Shown here: positions 51,201 through 60,088 of the stretch, piece after piece
Layout of the letters: the number at the start of each line of letters is the position of its first letter
How positions within the stretch are numbered: position 1 is the stretch's first letter
From: Sulfobacillus sp.
GTDB taxonomy: Bacteria > Bacillota > Sulfobacillia > Sulfobacillales > Sulfobacillaceae
Assembly (NCBI GenBank): GCA_027309085.1
Contig: DAIDDL010000012.1
Location: 23,032 to 87,031, forward strand
Direction of reading: 5' to 3'
DNA: 64,000 nucleotides
Notes under the pieces: generated by a model
Database searches by the model: none
What the model was told of the DNA's origin: nothing
The model's input: the letters and a program-made list of their open reading frames with translations, nothing else
Position numbers and translations under genes: made by a program

Positions 51201-52301
51201 ATGTTCAGTTTTGTGAAAAATTTCACGCCAAACTGGTTCACCGTTGGCATGGGAACCGGCATTACGGCCCTCGGCGCCTATCTCTATCCCGGCGGTCCCC
51301 TTTGGCTCAAGGATGCGGGCACCGCGCTATGGATGGTCAACGTCATCATTGTGGGCTTTTTGCTGACGATTATGGTGCTGAAATGGATTTTCAATTGGAA
51401 AGGCTCTATCGGGCTGCTTCATGACCCCGTGCAGTCCATGTTTCTCGGAGCTGTGCCTATGGCTCTGACTACCGTGATCAATGGATTTATCGACATGGGA
51501 GTCGCCATAATCGGCCCCTCCGCCATGACCATTGGAATTGCTCTGTGGGTGATCAATGTGCTGATGGCTCTGGCCTCGGGGATCATAGTGCCGTTCATGA
51601 TGTTCATCTCCCATGATCACCGGCTGGATAAGATGACGGGCATCTGGCTCATGCCGGTTGTGCCCGCCGAGGTGGCTGCGGCCAGCGGCAGTCTGATTAT
51701 CCCCCACCTGACCAACGTCGCCGCCGCGCAAACGATGATGGTCATCAATTTGGGGCTGTGGGCCATCAGTGTGCCCATGGCGTTCTTAATGCTGGGATTC
51801 TTGTTCTTGAGGCTGGCTGTGCACAAGCTGCCCCCCGCCGAGATGGCGATTTCCACGTGGATTTCATTGGGCACTCTAGGCACCGGCATGATGGGGCTGA
51901 TTGGGCTCGGCAAGTCGATGCCTGTGCTGTTTGGAAGTCTCGGGCATGCCATGGACGGGGCCGCCGTGCTGGGGTCGTTCGCCCTTTGGGGATTCGGGCT
52001 GTGGTGGCTAACGTTGAGCATCATGCTGACTGTCGTTCATGCCCGCCGCGGTTTGCCCTTTAATCTTGGCTGGTGGGGCCTGACATTCCCTCTCGGCGTC
52101 TTTACCGGAGGCACGGATATGCTTTACGGGGAGATGCACGTCGGCCTCATTGCCTTCTTTGCTCACCTCTTCTTCATTATGCTGGCGTTGTTTTGGGGTA
52201 TGGTGGCGCTTCGCACCTTCCGCGCCGTACTCACCGGAAAGATGACCTTTACCGGCTCACTCAAAAAACTCGTCCTGCAGAAAAACACCGCCGTCAATTG
52301 A
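51201..52301 (+). CDS. TDT/SLAC1-family transporter
   Basis: A 366-residue membrane protein with about ten hydrophobic helices and short loops. The N terminus NFTPNWFTVGMGTGITALG matches the tellurite-resistance/dicarboxylate transporter (TehA/Mae1/SLAC1) family, with WIFNWKGSIGLLHDPVQSMF between helices 2 and 3. Relatives carry C4-dicarboxylates, sulfite or anions; the substrate here is open. GAGGAGGGG is six bases before the ATG at 51201. A 21-base-pair hairpin follows the stop. Confidence 0.82.
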   Translation: MFSFVKNFTPNWFTVGMGTGITALGAYLYPGGPLWLKDAGTALWMVNVIIVGFLLTIMVLKWIFNWKGSIGLLHDPVQSMFLGAVPMALTTVINGFIDMGVAIIGPSAMTIGIALWVINVLMALASGIIVPFMMFISHDHRLDKMTGIWLMPVVPAEVAAASGSLIIPHLTNVAAAQTMMVINLGLWAISVPMAFLMLGFLFLRLAVHKLPPAEMAISTWISLGTLGTGMMGLIGLGKSMPVLFGSLGHAMDGAAVLGSFALWGFGLWWLTLSIMLTVVHARRGLPFNLGWWGLTFPLGVFTGGTDMLYGEMHVGLIAFFAHLFFIMLALFWGMVALRTFRAVLTGKMTFTGSLKKLVLQKNTAVN

Positions 52302-52303
52302 CC

Positions 52304-52354
52304 CAAGCGGGGAGGCAGGAGGGACCCTCAGGCTCCCTCCTGCCTCCCCGCTTG
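52304..52354. terminator. Very long perfect hairpin after the transporter gene
   Basis: A 21-base perfect stem, left arm 52304-52324 and right arm 52334-52354, with a nine-base loop. It is three bases after the stop codon. No T-tract follows. Confidence 0.7.
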
Positions 52355-53002
52355 AACTGTCTCCCACAATAATTTAGTATCAGGAGGAGTTTGACAGCAT
52401 TCATTCTACGGTTAGGCAGGTGTCCCTCATGGTTGGCATTGCGTTGGTTGTGCCTGATGGGAATGGGCGCTCCTTCTTGACCAAGGCCCTGAAAGGCTTG
52501 CGACAGCAGACTAAGGAATATCATTATCTCTATCTCTGGCCCATTCAAGGCACCCGGCGCTGCGGCGCCGGCTTAAGTGTCTTCGATGAGGGATCTCCGT
52601 CTTTTCCTGATCAGGACGACTTCTGGCATCCCCGTTCCTGTTCCAGACGGCTGGCGCCCTATCCCGTGATTCCTCCCAAGACTCAGCTGTGTGCAATGGG
52701 AATGCCCTTTTCCCCTCAGGGGAAAAATACGGTCTGTATCAGACCAAGTTCCCATCTCTGCGGCTGCCCGAGCTACAAATGTTGACCGATATCACCACCC
52801 TTTCCCACGTGCTGATACGCCCGTCTTCTTTCCGGAGCAGCGGCTCGGGAGCTTCTCACATTGGGCCCAGCGCCGCTACTAGGCCGGTGTCTGGATTGAG
52901 CGCTCGCTCGACATGGCCTGCCGCGACCCGCGCGCCGGATGGCACCGCGTTGAACGCAAGCTGAAGCACTGGGTTTAACCTACACCAAGGAGGCATGTTT
53001 TT
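52355..53002. other. Gene-poor stretch, probably decayed coding sequence
   Basis: About 650 bases without a convincing intact gene. A plus-strand open frame at 52429-52785 (MVGIALVVPDGNGRSFL at its start) and another ending near 52970 (MACRDPRAGWHRVERK) have protein-like stretches but are interrupted by stops and frame changes. I could not assign them to a family. It may be a transposase or other pseudogene. The LysR ribosome-binding site lies at its right end. Confidence 0.4.
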
Positions 53003-53926
53003 GTGGACAACCGCTTGCTGGTCTTTCTCGCGACTGCCCGCGAGGGGCACATCACGGGCGCGGCCCGCCTGCTCAATTTGTCGGTATCCGCCGCCTCCCA
53101 CCAGATTGCCCAGCTGGAACTGGAATTCAGCACGGCTCTGTTTGTCCGCGGCAACCGCGGAATGCGGCTCACCCCGGCGGGTGAATCCCTTTTTGTCTAT
53201 GCCAATCAAATTGAAGCCTTATGGCAGACCGCCTACCGCGAAGTCCATCAAACCGCCGAAGGCGAGCAGTGGGTCCACTTGGCGGCCAGCCACACCGTCA
53301 CCGAGTTTTTCCTTCCTCAGCCCTTGGGCCTCTTCCGCCAGATGCATCCGGATGTGCACATCCACCTCTCCATGGCCAACAGCGCCGACGTCACCAATCA
53401 GGTGGAAACGGGCCGTGTGGACTTTGGCATCGCGGAAGGCCGCATTGGCCACCGCGATCTGAAAGTCACCAATCTCTGGCAGGACGAGTTGGGATTAATC
53501 GTGCCCCGCACGCACCCCTGGGCGGCCTGGCCGTCCATCCCGGTCAGCCTCCTGACCGATCTCGATCTGATTTTGCGGGAAGAAGGTTCGGGAACGCGCA
53601 GCATTCTTGACCAGGCGCTGGCTCACCATGGACTGAGCGTGTCCAGCCTACGCGTCAATGCTGAATTGTCCTCAATACGGGCCATTTTAGATTTGGTAAA
53701 AAACAACATTGGGTGTTCGGTCATGTCGTGGATGATCACCCGTGATGTGCCGGAAGTGGCATTCATCCCCATTCCGGACTTGCAGCTTACCCGGCGCATT
53801 CACTTAATTCAGCATCCGGCCGGAGATGCGCGGCCAGCTATGGGCCACCTGATCGCCACATTGGTCAGCGCCGCCCGCGTCTTCAATCAGGCCCCCCACA
53901 CCAGCCCGGATCATGGCAGCGGGTGA
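53003..53926 (+). CDS. LysR-family transcriptional regulator
   Basis: A 307-residue regulator. The N-terminal winged helix has EGHITGAARLLNLSVSAASH and LEFSTALFVRGNRGMRLTPAG. The C-terminal part is a periplasmic-binding-protein-like effector domain (about 90-295). The GTG start follows AAGGAGG by nine bases. It is convergent with the hydrogenase-like cluster, 17 bases from its last gene, and may or may not control it. Confidence 0.9.
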   Translation: MDNRLLVFLATAREGHITGAARLLNLSVSAASHQIAQLELEFSTALFVRGNRGMRLTPAGESLFVYANQIEALWQTAYREVHQTAEGEQWVHLAASHTVTEFFLPQPLGLFRQMHPDVHIHLSMANSADVTNQVETGRVDFGIAEGRIGHRDLKVTNLWQDELGLIVPRTHPWAAWPSIPVSLLTDLDLILREEGSGTRSILDQALAHHGLSVSSLRVNAELSSIRAILDLVKNNIGCSVMSWMITRDVPEVAFIPIPDLQLTRRIHLIQHPAGDARPAMGHLIATLVSAARVFNQAPHTSPDHGSG

Positions 53927-53943
53927 GCGCCGCTGCCATGCCG

Positions 53944-56028
53944 CTACGCTCCCGGATGCCACAGCGCCAAAGCGAGAGCGAGAACCGTTGCTCCCATAAG
54001 ATAGGCGAGATACAAAGGCGTCGACCCGGATTGGGTTTTGCGGATTTTCTCCGCCACCCACTGCCCTGCGCGCAGCACAGGCAGATAGCCCTGCTGCTCC
54101 AGCCGGTAGATGATGGTGTGGCGGTAGAACCTGACGCCGGACCGGCTCCACCTTTCTCGCTGCAGTCCGTAGAATGCGTGAAAGGCGAGGCGCAGAGGGT
54201 GCACAAATCCTTCCGCGCTAAAACTGGTCAGCGGGGAATACTCGCGGGTCCCGCCGGTCCATGGCCTGACGTACCGGACTGCCGCGCCCCGCCGCCAGAA
54301 AGCCCGGACAAGGGCGACGGCCAGCGCCAGCGCCAATCCCATCCCCAGCAGCACATACGGGTCCCCGACCGAAAAGCCTTGCGGATAAAAGATCGTCCCC
54401 GGAGCCCCCGGCGCTTTGACCAAAGTGCCGCCAATGTGCACGAAGAGGGGCACCGCCTGCGGGTGGACAAACAAGGGGGCAATCACCTTCTGCGCATTAT
54501 TAAGAAAGTCCCGCTGTCCTTGGACATTGAGCCAAGGAATCAGCCACGGCACTCCCGGGCCAGCCAGCAGCACCGGCAGCAGCGCCAGCGCATAGCCGGC
54601 AATCTGGTGCCGGCCAATAGACTGCGGCAGCTGAGCCGCACTGTTGGGCCGGCGCTCAGGCCCCAAAAACACATACCCGAACCAGCGAATATAAGTCGCC
54701 ACGCCGAGGGCAGTGGCCATAGCCAGAAAGATGCCGCCGAACACAAAGAGCAGATGCACATTGCGCAAGGACTCGGTGGTCCCCAAAGGCTTGAGGATGG
54801 CCTCGAGCAGCAGCCATTCCCCGACAAATCCACCCAAAGGCGGGATGGCCGCCAGGGTCGCCACCCCCACCGCCGCCACCACACTCAAAGAGGGAAAGCG
54901 GCGGGCCAGCCCGCCTAAGCCGTCTACAGTCCGCGCCAGGGATTCGGTATGCTCGGTCAAAGCAAAGAGGACAAATTTTGACCCGGCGTGCATAATCAGA
55001 AGAATCATCGCCGCATCCCATGCGAGGGTGGACACGAGGGACAAGGGAGCCACGTGGGCCGCCATAGCCCAGATGCCCAAGGCCGCGAACACCAGTCCCA
55101 GGATTTCCAGGGTGGAGTACGCCAGAATCTGTTTAACATGCCGGGATACCACACTGTAGAGCGCCGCAATCACGGCGCCCACCGTGCCCAGCACAAACAG
55201 CACCACCCCCCATGCCATGCCCGGCAAAACCACCCGCTCCACCGCCATCATGCCCAAAATAGCCAGGGCGGTGAAGATGCCGGAAAAAATTCCGGCAATA
55301 GGCCCCGGGGCTTCCGGCTCCGCCAGCGGCATCCAGATCATCACAGGAAACAGTCCCGCTTTCACCCCAAAGGCCAGCAAGACCAAAATCATAATCACCA
55401 GCCGCCCGCCTAAAGAAATCCTCGCGGCGTCTCGCGCCAGGGCGGGAAAACTGTCGTTCCAGGGCAACCCGGGTCCGTGGTGGATGACAATCAGTCCGAT
55501 GGCCAAAATCAGCAGCAGCCCGCCCATTTCCGACAGAATGAGGAGGACCCAGCCGGCGTTCCAGATCTTGCGGGATCGTCGGCTGCTGATAAGACCAAGG
55601 TACGAGGTGAGAGAAACCGCCTCCAGGCCCAGCAAAAGGGTCAGCCCATCGCCAGCCAGCAAGAACAATCCGATGCTGGCGGCCATGGGCACCAGCGCCC
55701 ATAAAAGATTCGCGGCCCGCTCGTGACGCCAGATGAGCAAACCCGTAGCCAGCAGCAGCAGGCCGCTCAGACTGCTCCACAGTCCCGCCAGGGGCAGCGG
55801 GGCGAAAACGAGGCGGGGAAACGGCGCCGGAAGCGGGAGGGCCCCCGCCACCATGTGGCCCGACAGAATTTGCCCGCCCATCCAAAACAGTGCCAGGGTG
55901 CCCAACACCAATACCCCGCGCAGAAATTCGCGCTGGGCCCGGGATCCCACCCATCCCAGCACCCCGGCCACAAGGGGACCGGCCAACGCCACCCCGATCC
56001 AGCACTCCGCCCATAGACCAGCGTTCAC
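53944..56028 (-). CDS. Proton-translocating membrane subunit, HyfB/NuoL-like
   Basis: A 694-residue membrane protein of the Mrp-antiporter/NuoL-M-N family with at least fourteen hydrophobic segments. Conserved channel parts are seen: LGLEAVSLTSYLGLISSRRS (about 115), FGVKAGLFPVMIWMPLAEPEAPGP with the discontinuous helix (about 215), LAYSTLEILGLVFAALGIW (about 300) and LAAIPPLGGFVGEWLLLEA (about 400). A long C-terminal extension carries a final helix. The GTG at 56028 overlaps the stop of the NuoB-like gene. It is the last gene of the cluster and probably a proton- or sodium-pumping module. Confidence 0.85.
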   Translation of the reverse strand: MNAGLWAECWIGVALAGPLVAGVLGWVGSRAQREFLRGVLVLGTLALFWMGGQILSGHMVAGALPLPAPFPRLVFAPLPLAGLWSSLSGLLLLATGLLIWRHERAANLLWALVPMAASIGLFLLAGDGLTLLLGLEAVSLTSYLGLISSRRSRKIWNAGWVLLILSEMGGLLLILAIGLIVIHHGPGLPWNDSFPALARDAARISLGGRLVIMILVLLAFGVKAGLFPVMIWMPLAEPEAPGPIAGIFSGIFTALAILGMMAVERVVLPGMAWGVVLFVLGTVGAVIAALYSVVSRHVKQILAYSTLEILGLVFAALGIWAMAAHVAPLSLVSTLAWDAAMILLIMHAGSKFVLFALTEHTESLARTVDGLGGLARRFPSLSVVAAVGVATLAAIPPLGGFVGEWLLLEAILKPLGTTESLRNVHLLFVFGGIFLAMATALGVATYIRWFGYVFLGPERRPNSAAQLPQSIGRHQIAGYALALLPVLLAGPGVPWLIPWLNVQGQRDFLNNAQKVIAPLFVHPQAVPLFVHIGGTLVKAPGAPGTIFYPQGFSVGDPYVLLGMGLALALAVALVRAFWRRGAAVRYVRPWTGGTREYSPLTSFSAEGFVHPLRLAFHAFYGLQRERWSRSGVRFYRHTIIYRLEQQGYLPVLRAGQWVAEKIRKTQSGSTPLYLAYLMGATVLALALALWHPGA

Positions 56029-56579
56029 ACGGCTCCCTCCTTTCGCAGGGCTGGCGGCGCGTCCACAGCGAGCAGCAGCCCCTTGAGAATATCCCCCGGG
56101 GTAGGCGGGCATCCCGCAATCTCCACCGTCACCGGCACAATCCCCTCCAGAGACCCTAGAACTCCGGGAGCTGCGCGAAACACATGCCCGCTTAACGCGC
56201 ACTGCCCCAGCGCGACGACACGCTTAGGACGGGGCATCCCCTCAAAGACGTCCGCAATAATGTCTGCCATGTTCTGGGTAATCACCCCGGTCACCACGAG
56301 AATATCGGCATGGCGGGGAGACGGCGTGTAAGAAAACCCCACCCGGGAAAAGTCATAGTCCGGGCTGCTCAACATCTGCAGCTCGGATTCACACCCGTTG
56401 CACGACCCGCCGTCGATGTGCCGGATCGCCATGGCGCGCCGGATCGGTCCCGCGGCCGCTAGCGGTTCATGCACCACCGCGCTCCCGCCCCGCGACACGA
56501 CCTCCGGATCCTCAGAAAATGGATACCCCGTCGTTTTGGAACCCTCAGCCAGATTACGCAGCCACCGCCAATAAAACAT
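56025..56579 (-). CDS. NuoB/HyfI-like iron-sulfur small subunit
   Basis: A 184-residue protein of the complex I / group 4 hydrogenase small-subunit family. Ligands for the proximal 4Fe-4S cluster are all present: the two cysteines of GSCNGCESELQ (about 60), one in VALGQCALSG (about 125) and one in IAGCPPTPGDI (about 155). CAGGAGG precedes the ATG. It follows the large-subunit gene by 17 bases. An intact cluster with a large subunit that has lost its nickel site implies electron transfer to something other than protons. Confidence 0.9.
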   Translation of the reverse strand: MFYWRWLRNLAEGSKTTGYPFSEDPEVVSRGGSAVVHEPLAAAGPIRRAMAIRHIDGGSCNGCESELQMLSSPDYDFSRVGFSYTPSPRHADILVVTGVITQNMADIIADVFEGMPRPKRVVALGQCALSGHVFRAAPGVLGSLEGIVPVTVEIAGCPPTPGDILKGLLLAVDAPPALRKEGAV

Positions 56580-56596
56580 CTCGCATGCCTCCTGTG

Positions 56597-57970
56597 CTAT
56601 TGGTCCCAGCCGGCGACGCTCAGCAGAAAGCTGGCATCGATAATGGGGAAATCTTGAAGAATATTATTATTGGCCACCGCTGGAGGCACGACGTGCCAGT
56701 TGCGGGCCGATGGCGTGGCCACCGCCAGTTTCTCAATCTGGCGGCCATCAGAGGTCAGCCAGACCGCATACGCCAACAGGCCCCGCGGCGCCTCCACCAC
56801 GCCGGTGCCGCGCCCCGGTCCGGAAAATTCCGCTGCCGGCCAGATAGGGGGCGTGCGTGGCGCCACCGGGAGCAGCCGGCGGATGATATTGACACTGGAT
56901 GAAACCTCCTCCGTTCTCACCATAAACCGCGCATAGGCATCCGCATTGGGCCACTGGGGCACAGCAAACGACACCGCATCGTAGACACCGTAATCCCACA
57001 GGGCGCGCACGTCATCACCAAGCCCGGCACTGCGGCCCACGGGCCCGACTGGACGGACGAAATCCAGCGTCCCCGCCGGAATTTTTCCTGCCCCCACCAG
57101 CCGGTCCAGAAATGACGGGGTGTGCAGCAACTCCCGGGTGATGGACCGAGCCTGCTCGCCCACCGCGATTAAGGCGCCCGCAGCCGCATCGGCCACGGGG
57201 TCCAAAGCTCCCCGGACCAAGGCTCCCCGCAAGTAGCGGTCATGAAACAGCCGGAAATTCCAGCGCAGAATGGTTTCTTTCAAGTGAAGATAGTCCATTT
57301 GCGCCACCGGCAGTCCCGTCGACGAGGCCAGTGTGGCTAGATCTCCGAGATGGGAGGCAAGCCGCTCCATTTCCTGGGCCACGGACCGGTACACGCGCAC
57401 TGCTTCCGACGCGCGCTGGCCGCGCGCTTGCTCGACTGCCATGGCGAAAGCCCACTGGTGGGAAAATGACGAGGTGGCCGTCATCCGCTCCACCAGCGCG
57501 AGGGCGTCGTCCACAGGTTTGCCCGCGCATAGCGCGGCAATGTGCCGGGGCTTATAGCCGTGGCGGAGAGCCAGATAAACAATTTCGTCGCCCATAACCG
57601 ACAAATCGTAACGCAAACTCTCCGAAACGTCGGCGTGAACCGGTCCCAGCGGGTACCGGAAGATTCCCTTGCCACGGGCCGTGCGCAGCGGGTGCTCAGG
57701 AGGGTCCCACCGAATCGGGACAGACTGGTGCGCCAGCTCTTCCTGCTGGTGGATCCACTCGCCAACGCCAGCGCTGGACGGCCGGATCACCCCGCCTTCC
57801 GGATCGATTCCCCACCAGGCGTCTTCTGTCGTCCCAAGGTCGCGCCCCACACCCCACACGGTGCCCGCCGGGTCTTGCGCCAGCAACAGCAGCCGGCAGC
57901 CGCGGCGGCGCTCTCCGAGAATGTGATCCATCCACTGCTGCCCCTGACCGGCAGCCCAAATCATTTCCAT
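56597..57970 (-). CDS. HyfG/NuoCD-like large subunit lacking the NiFe ligands
   Basis: A 457-residue protein. An N-terminal NuoC-like domain (about 1-90) is joined to a NuoD/hydrogenase-large-subunit domain. YPLGPVHADVSE (about 106) and ALALVERM (about 156) align with the family, but where [NiFe]-hydrogenases read ERICGIC it reads ERMTATS (162-168). At the C terminus, where they read DPCxxC, it reads IIDASFLLSVAG. Both nickel-binding CxxC pairs are gone, so it cannot hold a NiFe centre and resembles Ehr-type or complex I subunits. AGGAGGCGGGG precedes the ATG. The residual Cys148 is outside the motif. Confidence 0.88.
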   Translation of the reverse strand: MEMIWAAGQGQQWMDHILGERRRGCRLLLLAQDPAGTVWGVGRDLGTTEDAWWGIDPEGGVIRPSSAGVGEWIHQQEELAHQSVPIRWDPPEHPLRTARGKGIFRYPLGPVHADVSESLRYDLSVMGDEIVYLALRHGYKPRHIAALCAGKPVDDALALVERMTATSSFSHQWAFAMAVEQARGQRASEAVRVYRSVAQEMERLASHLGDLATLASSTGLPVAQMDYLHLKETILRWNFRLFHDRYLRGALVRGALDPVADAAAGALIAVGEQARSITRELLHTPSFLDRLVGAGKIPAGTLDFVRPVGPVGRSAGLGDDVRALWDYGVYDAVSFAVPQWPNADAYARFMVRTEEVSSSVNIIRRLLPVAPRTPPIWPAAEFSGPGRGTGVVEAPRGLLAYAVWLTSDGRQIEKLAVATPSARNWHVVPPAVANNNILQDFPIIDASFLLSVAGWDQ

Positions 57971-57983
57971 GCGTCCCCGCCTC

Positions 57984-59420
57984 CTAGTGGCTGAATGACC
58001 TGGCCAGACCCAATATCACCGCGGCCTGGTGAAATGTCTGGGGAACCAGGGCTGGCAGCGCCAGCCCTCCCACCACCAGCAGCACCCCCAAAGTCATCGT
58101 GGGGATGATGAGGGGCCACGCTTCTGTTACGCGGCGTTTCCCTGAACGCCCTGGAGTAAAGAGCCATTGCGGCATGCGCTGGGTAATCCCTCCGAAAATG
58201 GCTAGCAGGAGCACCATGGCCAGCACGACCGCCACCGTGTGATGCTGGGTCACCCCGCCGACCAGGATCAGCAGTTCACTCCAAAAGGGAGCAAAAGGGG
58301 GAAGACCGACGATCCCCGTTGCTCCCAGCGCCAGCAGTCCCCCCGTGTAGGGGGTGCTTTCCAAAAGACCCGAGCTGCTGGGCAGAGCGGAGTGGTGATG
58401 CAGCACGCGGACCGTGCCCGCATTATAGAACAGGAGGGTCTTGTTGATGCCGTGGGTCCAAATGTGCAGCAGCGCCCCCAATATCGCCAGCCCCCCAAAC
58501 CCCAATCCCAGCGCAATGAGCCCAATGTGTTCAATGCTGGAATAAGCCCAGAGCCTCTTCAATTCCCGTTGGAACGCCACAAAACTGGCTGCCACCGCCA
58601 GGGACAGCAGCCCCAGGGTAATCAATATATCCTGCCCCCACACCCGGGACACAACCGGAACCGTCAGCATAAACAACCGGTCCATGATGAGGACGGCCCC
58701 CGCTAGCTTGACCCCGGACAGCAAAGCGGAGACGGGTGCCGGCGCCTCGCTGTGAGCATCCGGCAGCCATGTGTGGAAGGGAGCGAGACCGGCTTTGGTA
58801 CCGTAGCCGACGGTGGCCAGAAGCATCCCTGCCACGACTGCGGTGGCGCTTAGTGGGTGGGAAACCACCGCTGGCGCCAGCGACCATGCTGTCAGATTTC
58901 GCCCGACCCCTAGCAGCAAGAGCACCGTGCCCACCAGACCTGCCAGCCCACCCGTCTCCGTAATCACAAGATATTTCCACGCCGCCTCCAGAGAAGTGCG
59001 GGTCCCTGATGTTTCAACCAGATAGACGGAAGATAATGTCGCGATTTCCAGGGAGACCCACAGCAGCAGGTAGTTCGCAACCAGAGCCATCGCCATAAGC
59101 GACCCGACAAAGGTGTAGAGGCCCAGATAGTATCCTTTGACCCGGGAGTCGGGCCACGCATGAAGCCGGCTTTCCGCCAGAACATAAGGCCCAGAGAACC
59201 AGAGCGCGAAGGCGCCGAACACCGTCGCGGTGATATTGAACCACAGCGCCAAGGCATCCGCTGGGTGAAACAGCCCCAACAGCGGCATAAACAAAGAAGC
59301 CAGCAATAGGACGGCAACGAGAGCCGTAAACCGCGGCAGCCAGCGCACCGGCATGGGCACAGCACAGCCAATGGCCACAGCCAAAATCGCCACCGGCCAG
59401 ATATTCAGCCAGATCATCAT
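57984..59420 (-). CDS. Proton-translocating membrane subunit, HyfF/NuoN-like
   Basis: A 478-residue membrane protein of the NuoL/M/N antiporter family with about fourteen hydrophobic helices. Seen: LVSLEIATLSSVYLVETSG-like region (about 125), YGTKAGLAPFHTWLPDAHSE with the discontinuous helix (about 208), LKRLWAYSSIEHIGLIALG (about 288), THGINKTLLFYNAG (about 325) and VGLPPFAPFWSELLILVGG (about 380). The histidine and lysine residues of the channel line are kept. The ATG overlaps the stop of the HyfE-like gene (ATGA). Confidence 0.88.
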   Translation of the reverse strand: MMIWLNIWPVAILAVAIGCAVPMPVRWLPRFTALVAVLLLASLFMPLLGLFHPADALALWFNITATVFGAFALWFSGPYVLAESRLHAWPDSRVKGYYLGLYTFVGSLMAMALVANYLLLWVSLEIATLSSVYLVETSGTRTSLEAAWKYLVITETGGLAGLVGTVLLLLGVGRNLTAWSLAPAVVSHPLSATAVVAGMLLATVGYGTKAGLAPFHTWLPDAHSEAPAPVSALLSGVKLAGAVLIMDRLFMLTVPVVSRVWGQDILITLGLLSLAVAASFVAFQRELKRLWAYSSIEHIGLIALGLGFGGLAILGALLHIWTHGINKTLLFYNAGTVRVLHHHSALPSSSGLLESTPYTGGLLALGATGIVGLPPFAPFWSELLILVGGVTQHHTVAVVLAMVLLLAIFGGITQRMPQWLFTPGRSGKRRVTEAWPLIIPTMTLGVLLVVGGLALPALVPQTFHQAAVILGLARSFSH

Positions 59421-60055
59421 CCCTGCAGTTCGCCTGCCTTTCTGACGTCAGACGATCCATATTGGGCCCGCATGAGCGCCATAAACACGCTGAGCAAAAG
59501 CGCCATCGCCACCGCGACCCCATCGGTCAGGATATCCGACACCAGGGGAAACTGCGTCAGGAGCAGAACCGCCAGGGCACTAGTGATGATCTCAAAGTTC
59601 AGCAGAGCCCAGGCCTCGCTCCAGATCTCATAGCGCAAGGTCAGGTGCAGGAATCCTACCAGCCAGGCCGCCCACAAAATCCCCATGGTGACGGGGTGCC
59701 GGACGTTCAACTGCTGGCCCAAATAAAACCCCATGACCGTCAGGGCGACCGTCAACGCCAGCACAAAGGACATGCCAAACTTCCCCTGCGCGCTGTAATC
59801 TCTCTCTACAGCATAGGATCCCCGGCGCATCACCCCGGGCACGCCGGCTCCTTTGACAACTAAGACCAGCGCGGCGGAAACCCACAGCCCGCTATTGCTG
59901 GCCAGTACGGCCAGTACTGCAAACAGCCCCGTTTGCGCCAGCACATCCAGGCGGTAAAGAATGCGTGCCGACCGGTTATTTTTAACCAGCAGCGATCCTG
60001 CTGTAAAAATCCATATGAAAGACGCCATCAGCCGCAGCCAGATCGTCATAGACAT
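59417..60055 (-). CDS. HyfE-like membrane subunit
   Basis: A 212-residue membrane protein with about seven hydrophobic segments, in the position and style of HyfE (which fuses NuoK-like helices). A basic loop, VMRRGSYAVERDYSAQGKFG (about 78), separates the first three from the later helices, which include FEIITSALAVLLLTQFPLV. GGGGGAGGAGG precedes the ATG. It follows the NuoH-like gene by 33 bases. Confidence 0.82.
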   Translation of the reverse strand: MSMTIWLRLMASFIWIFTAGSLLVKNNRSARILYRLDVLAQTGLFAVLAVLASNSGLWVSAALVLVVKGAGVPGVMRRGSYAVERDYSAQGKFGMSFVLALTVALTVMGFYLGQQLNVRHPVTMGILWAAWLVGFLHLTLRYEIWSEAWALLNFEIITSALAVLLLTQFPLVSDILTDGVAVAMALLLSVFMALMRAQYGSSDVRKAGELQG

Positions 60056-60088
60056 CCTGCCGATTCCTCCTCCCCCGTCTTAGCGGCC

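Noticed and set aside
53923..54918. Plus-strand open frame of 331 codons
   Set aside because: Antisense to the NuoL-like gene; its product is an unlikely, Arg- and Gln-rich sequence.
56597..57970. Annotation as a [NiFe]-hydrogenase large subunit
   Set aside because: Both nickel-binding CxxC motifs are replaced, so the name would imply an activity the sequence does not support.
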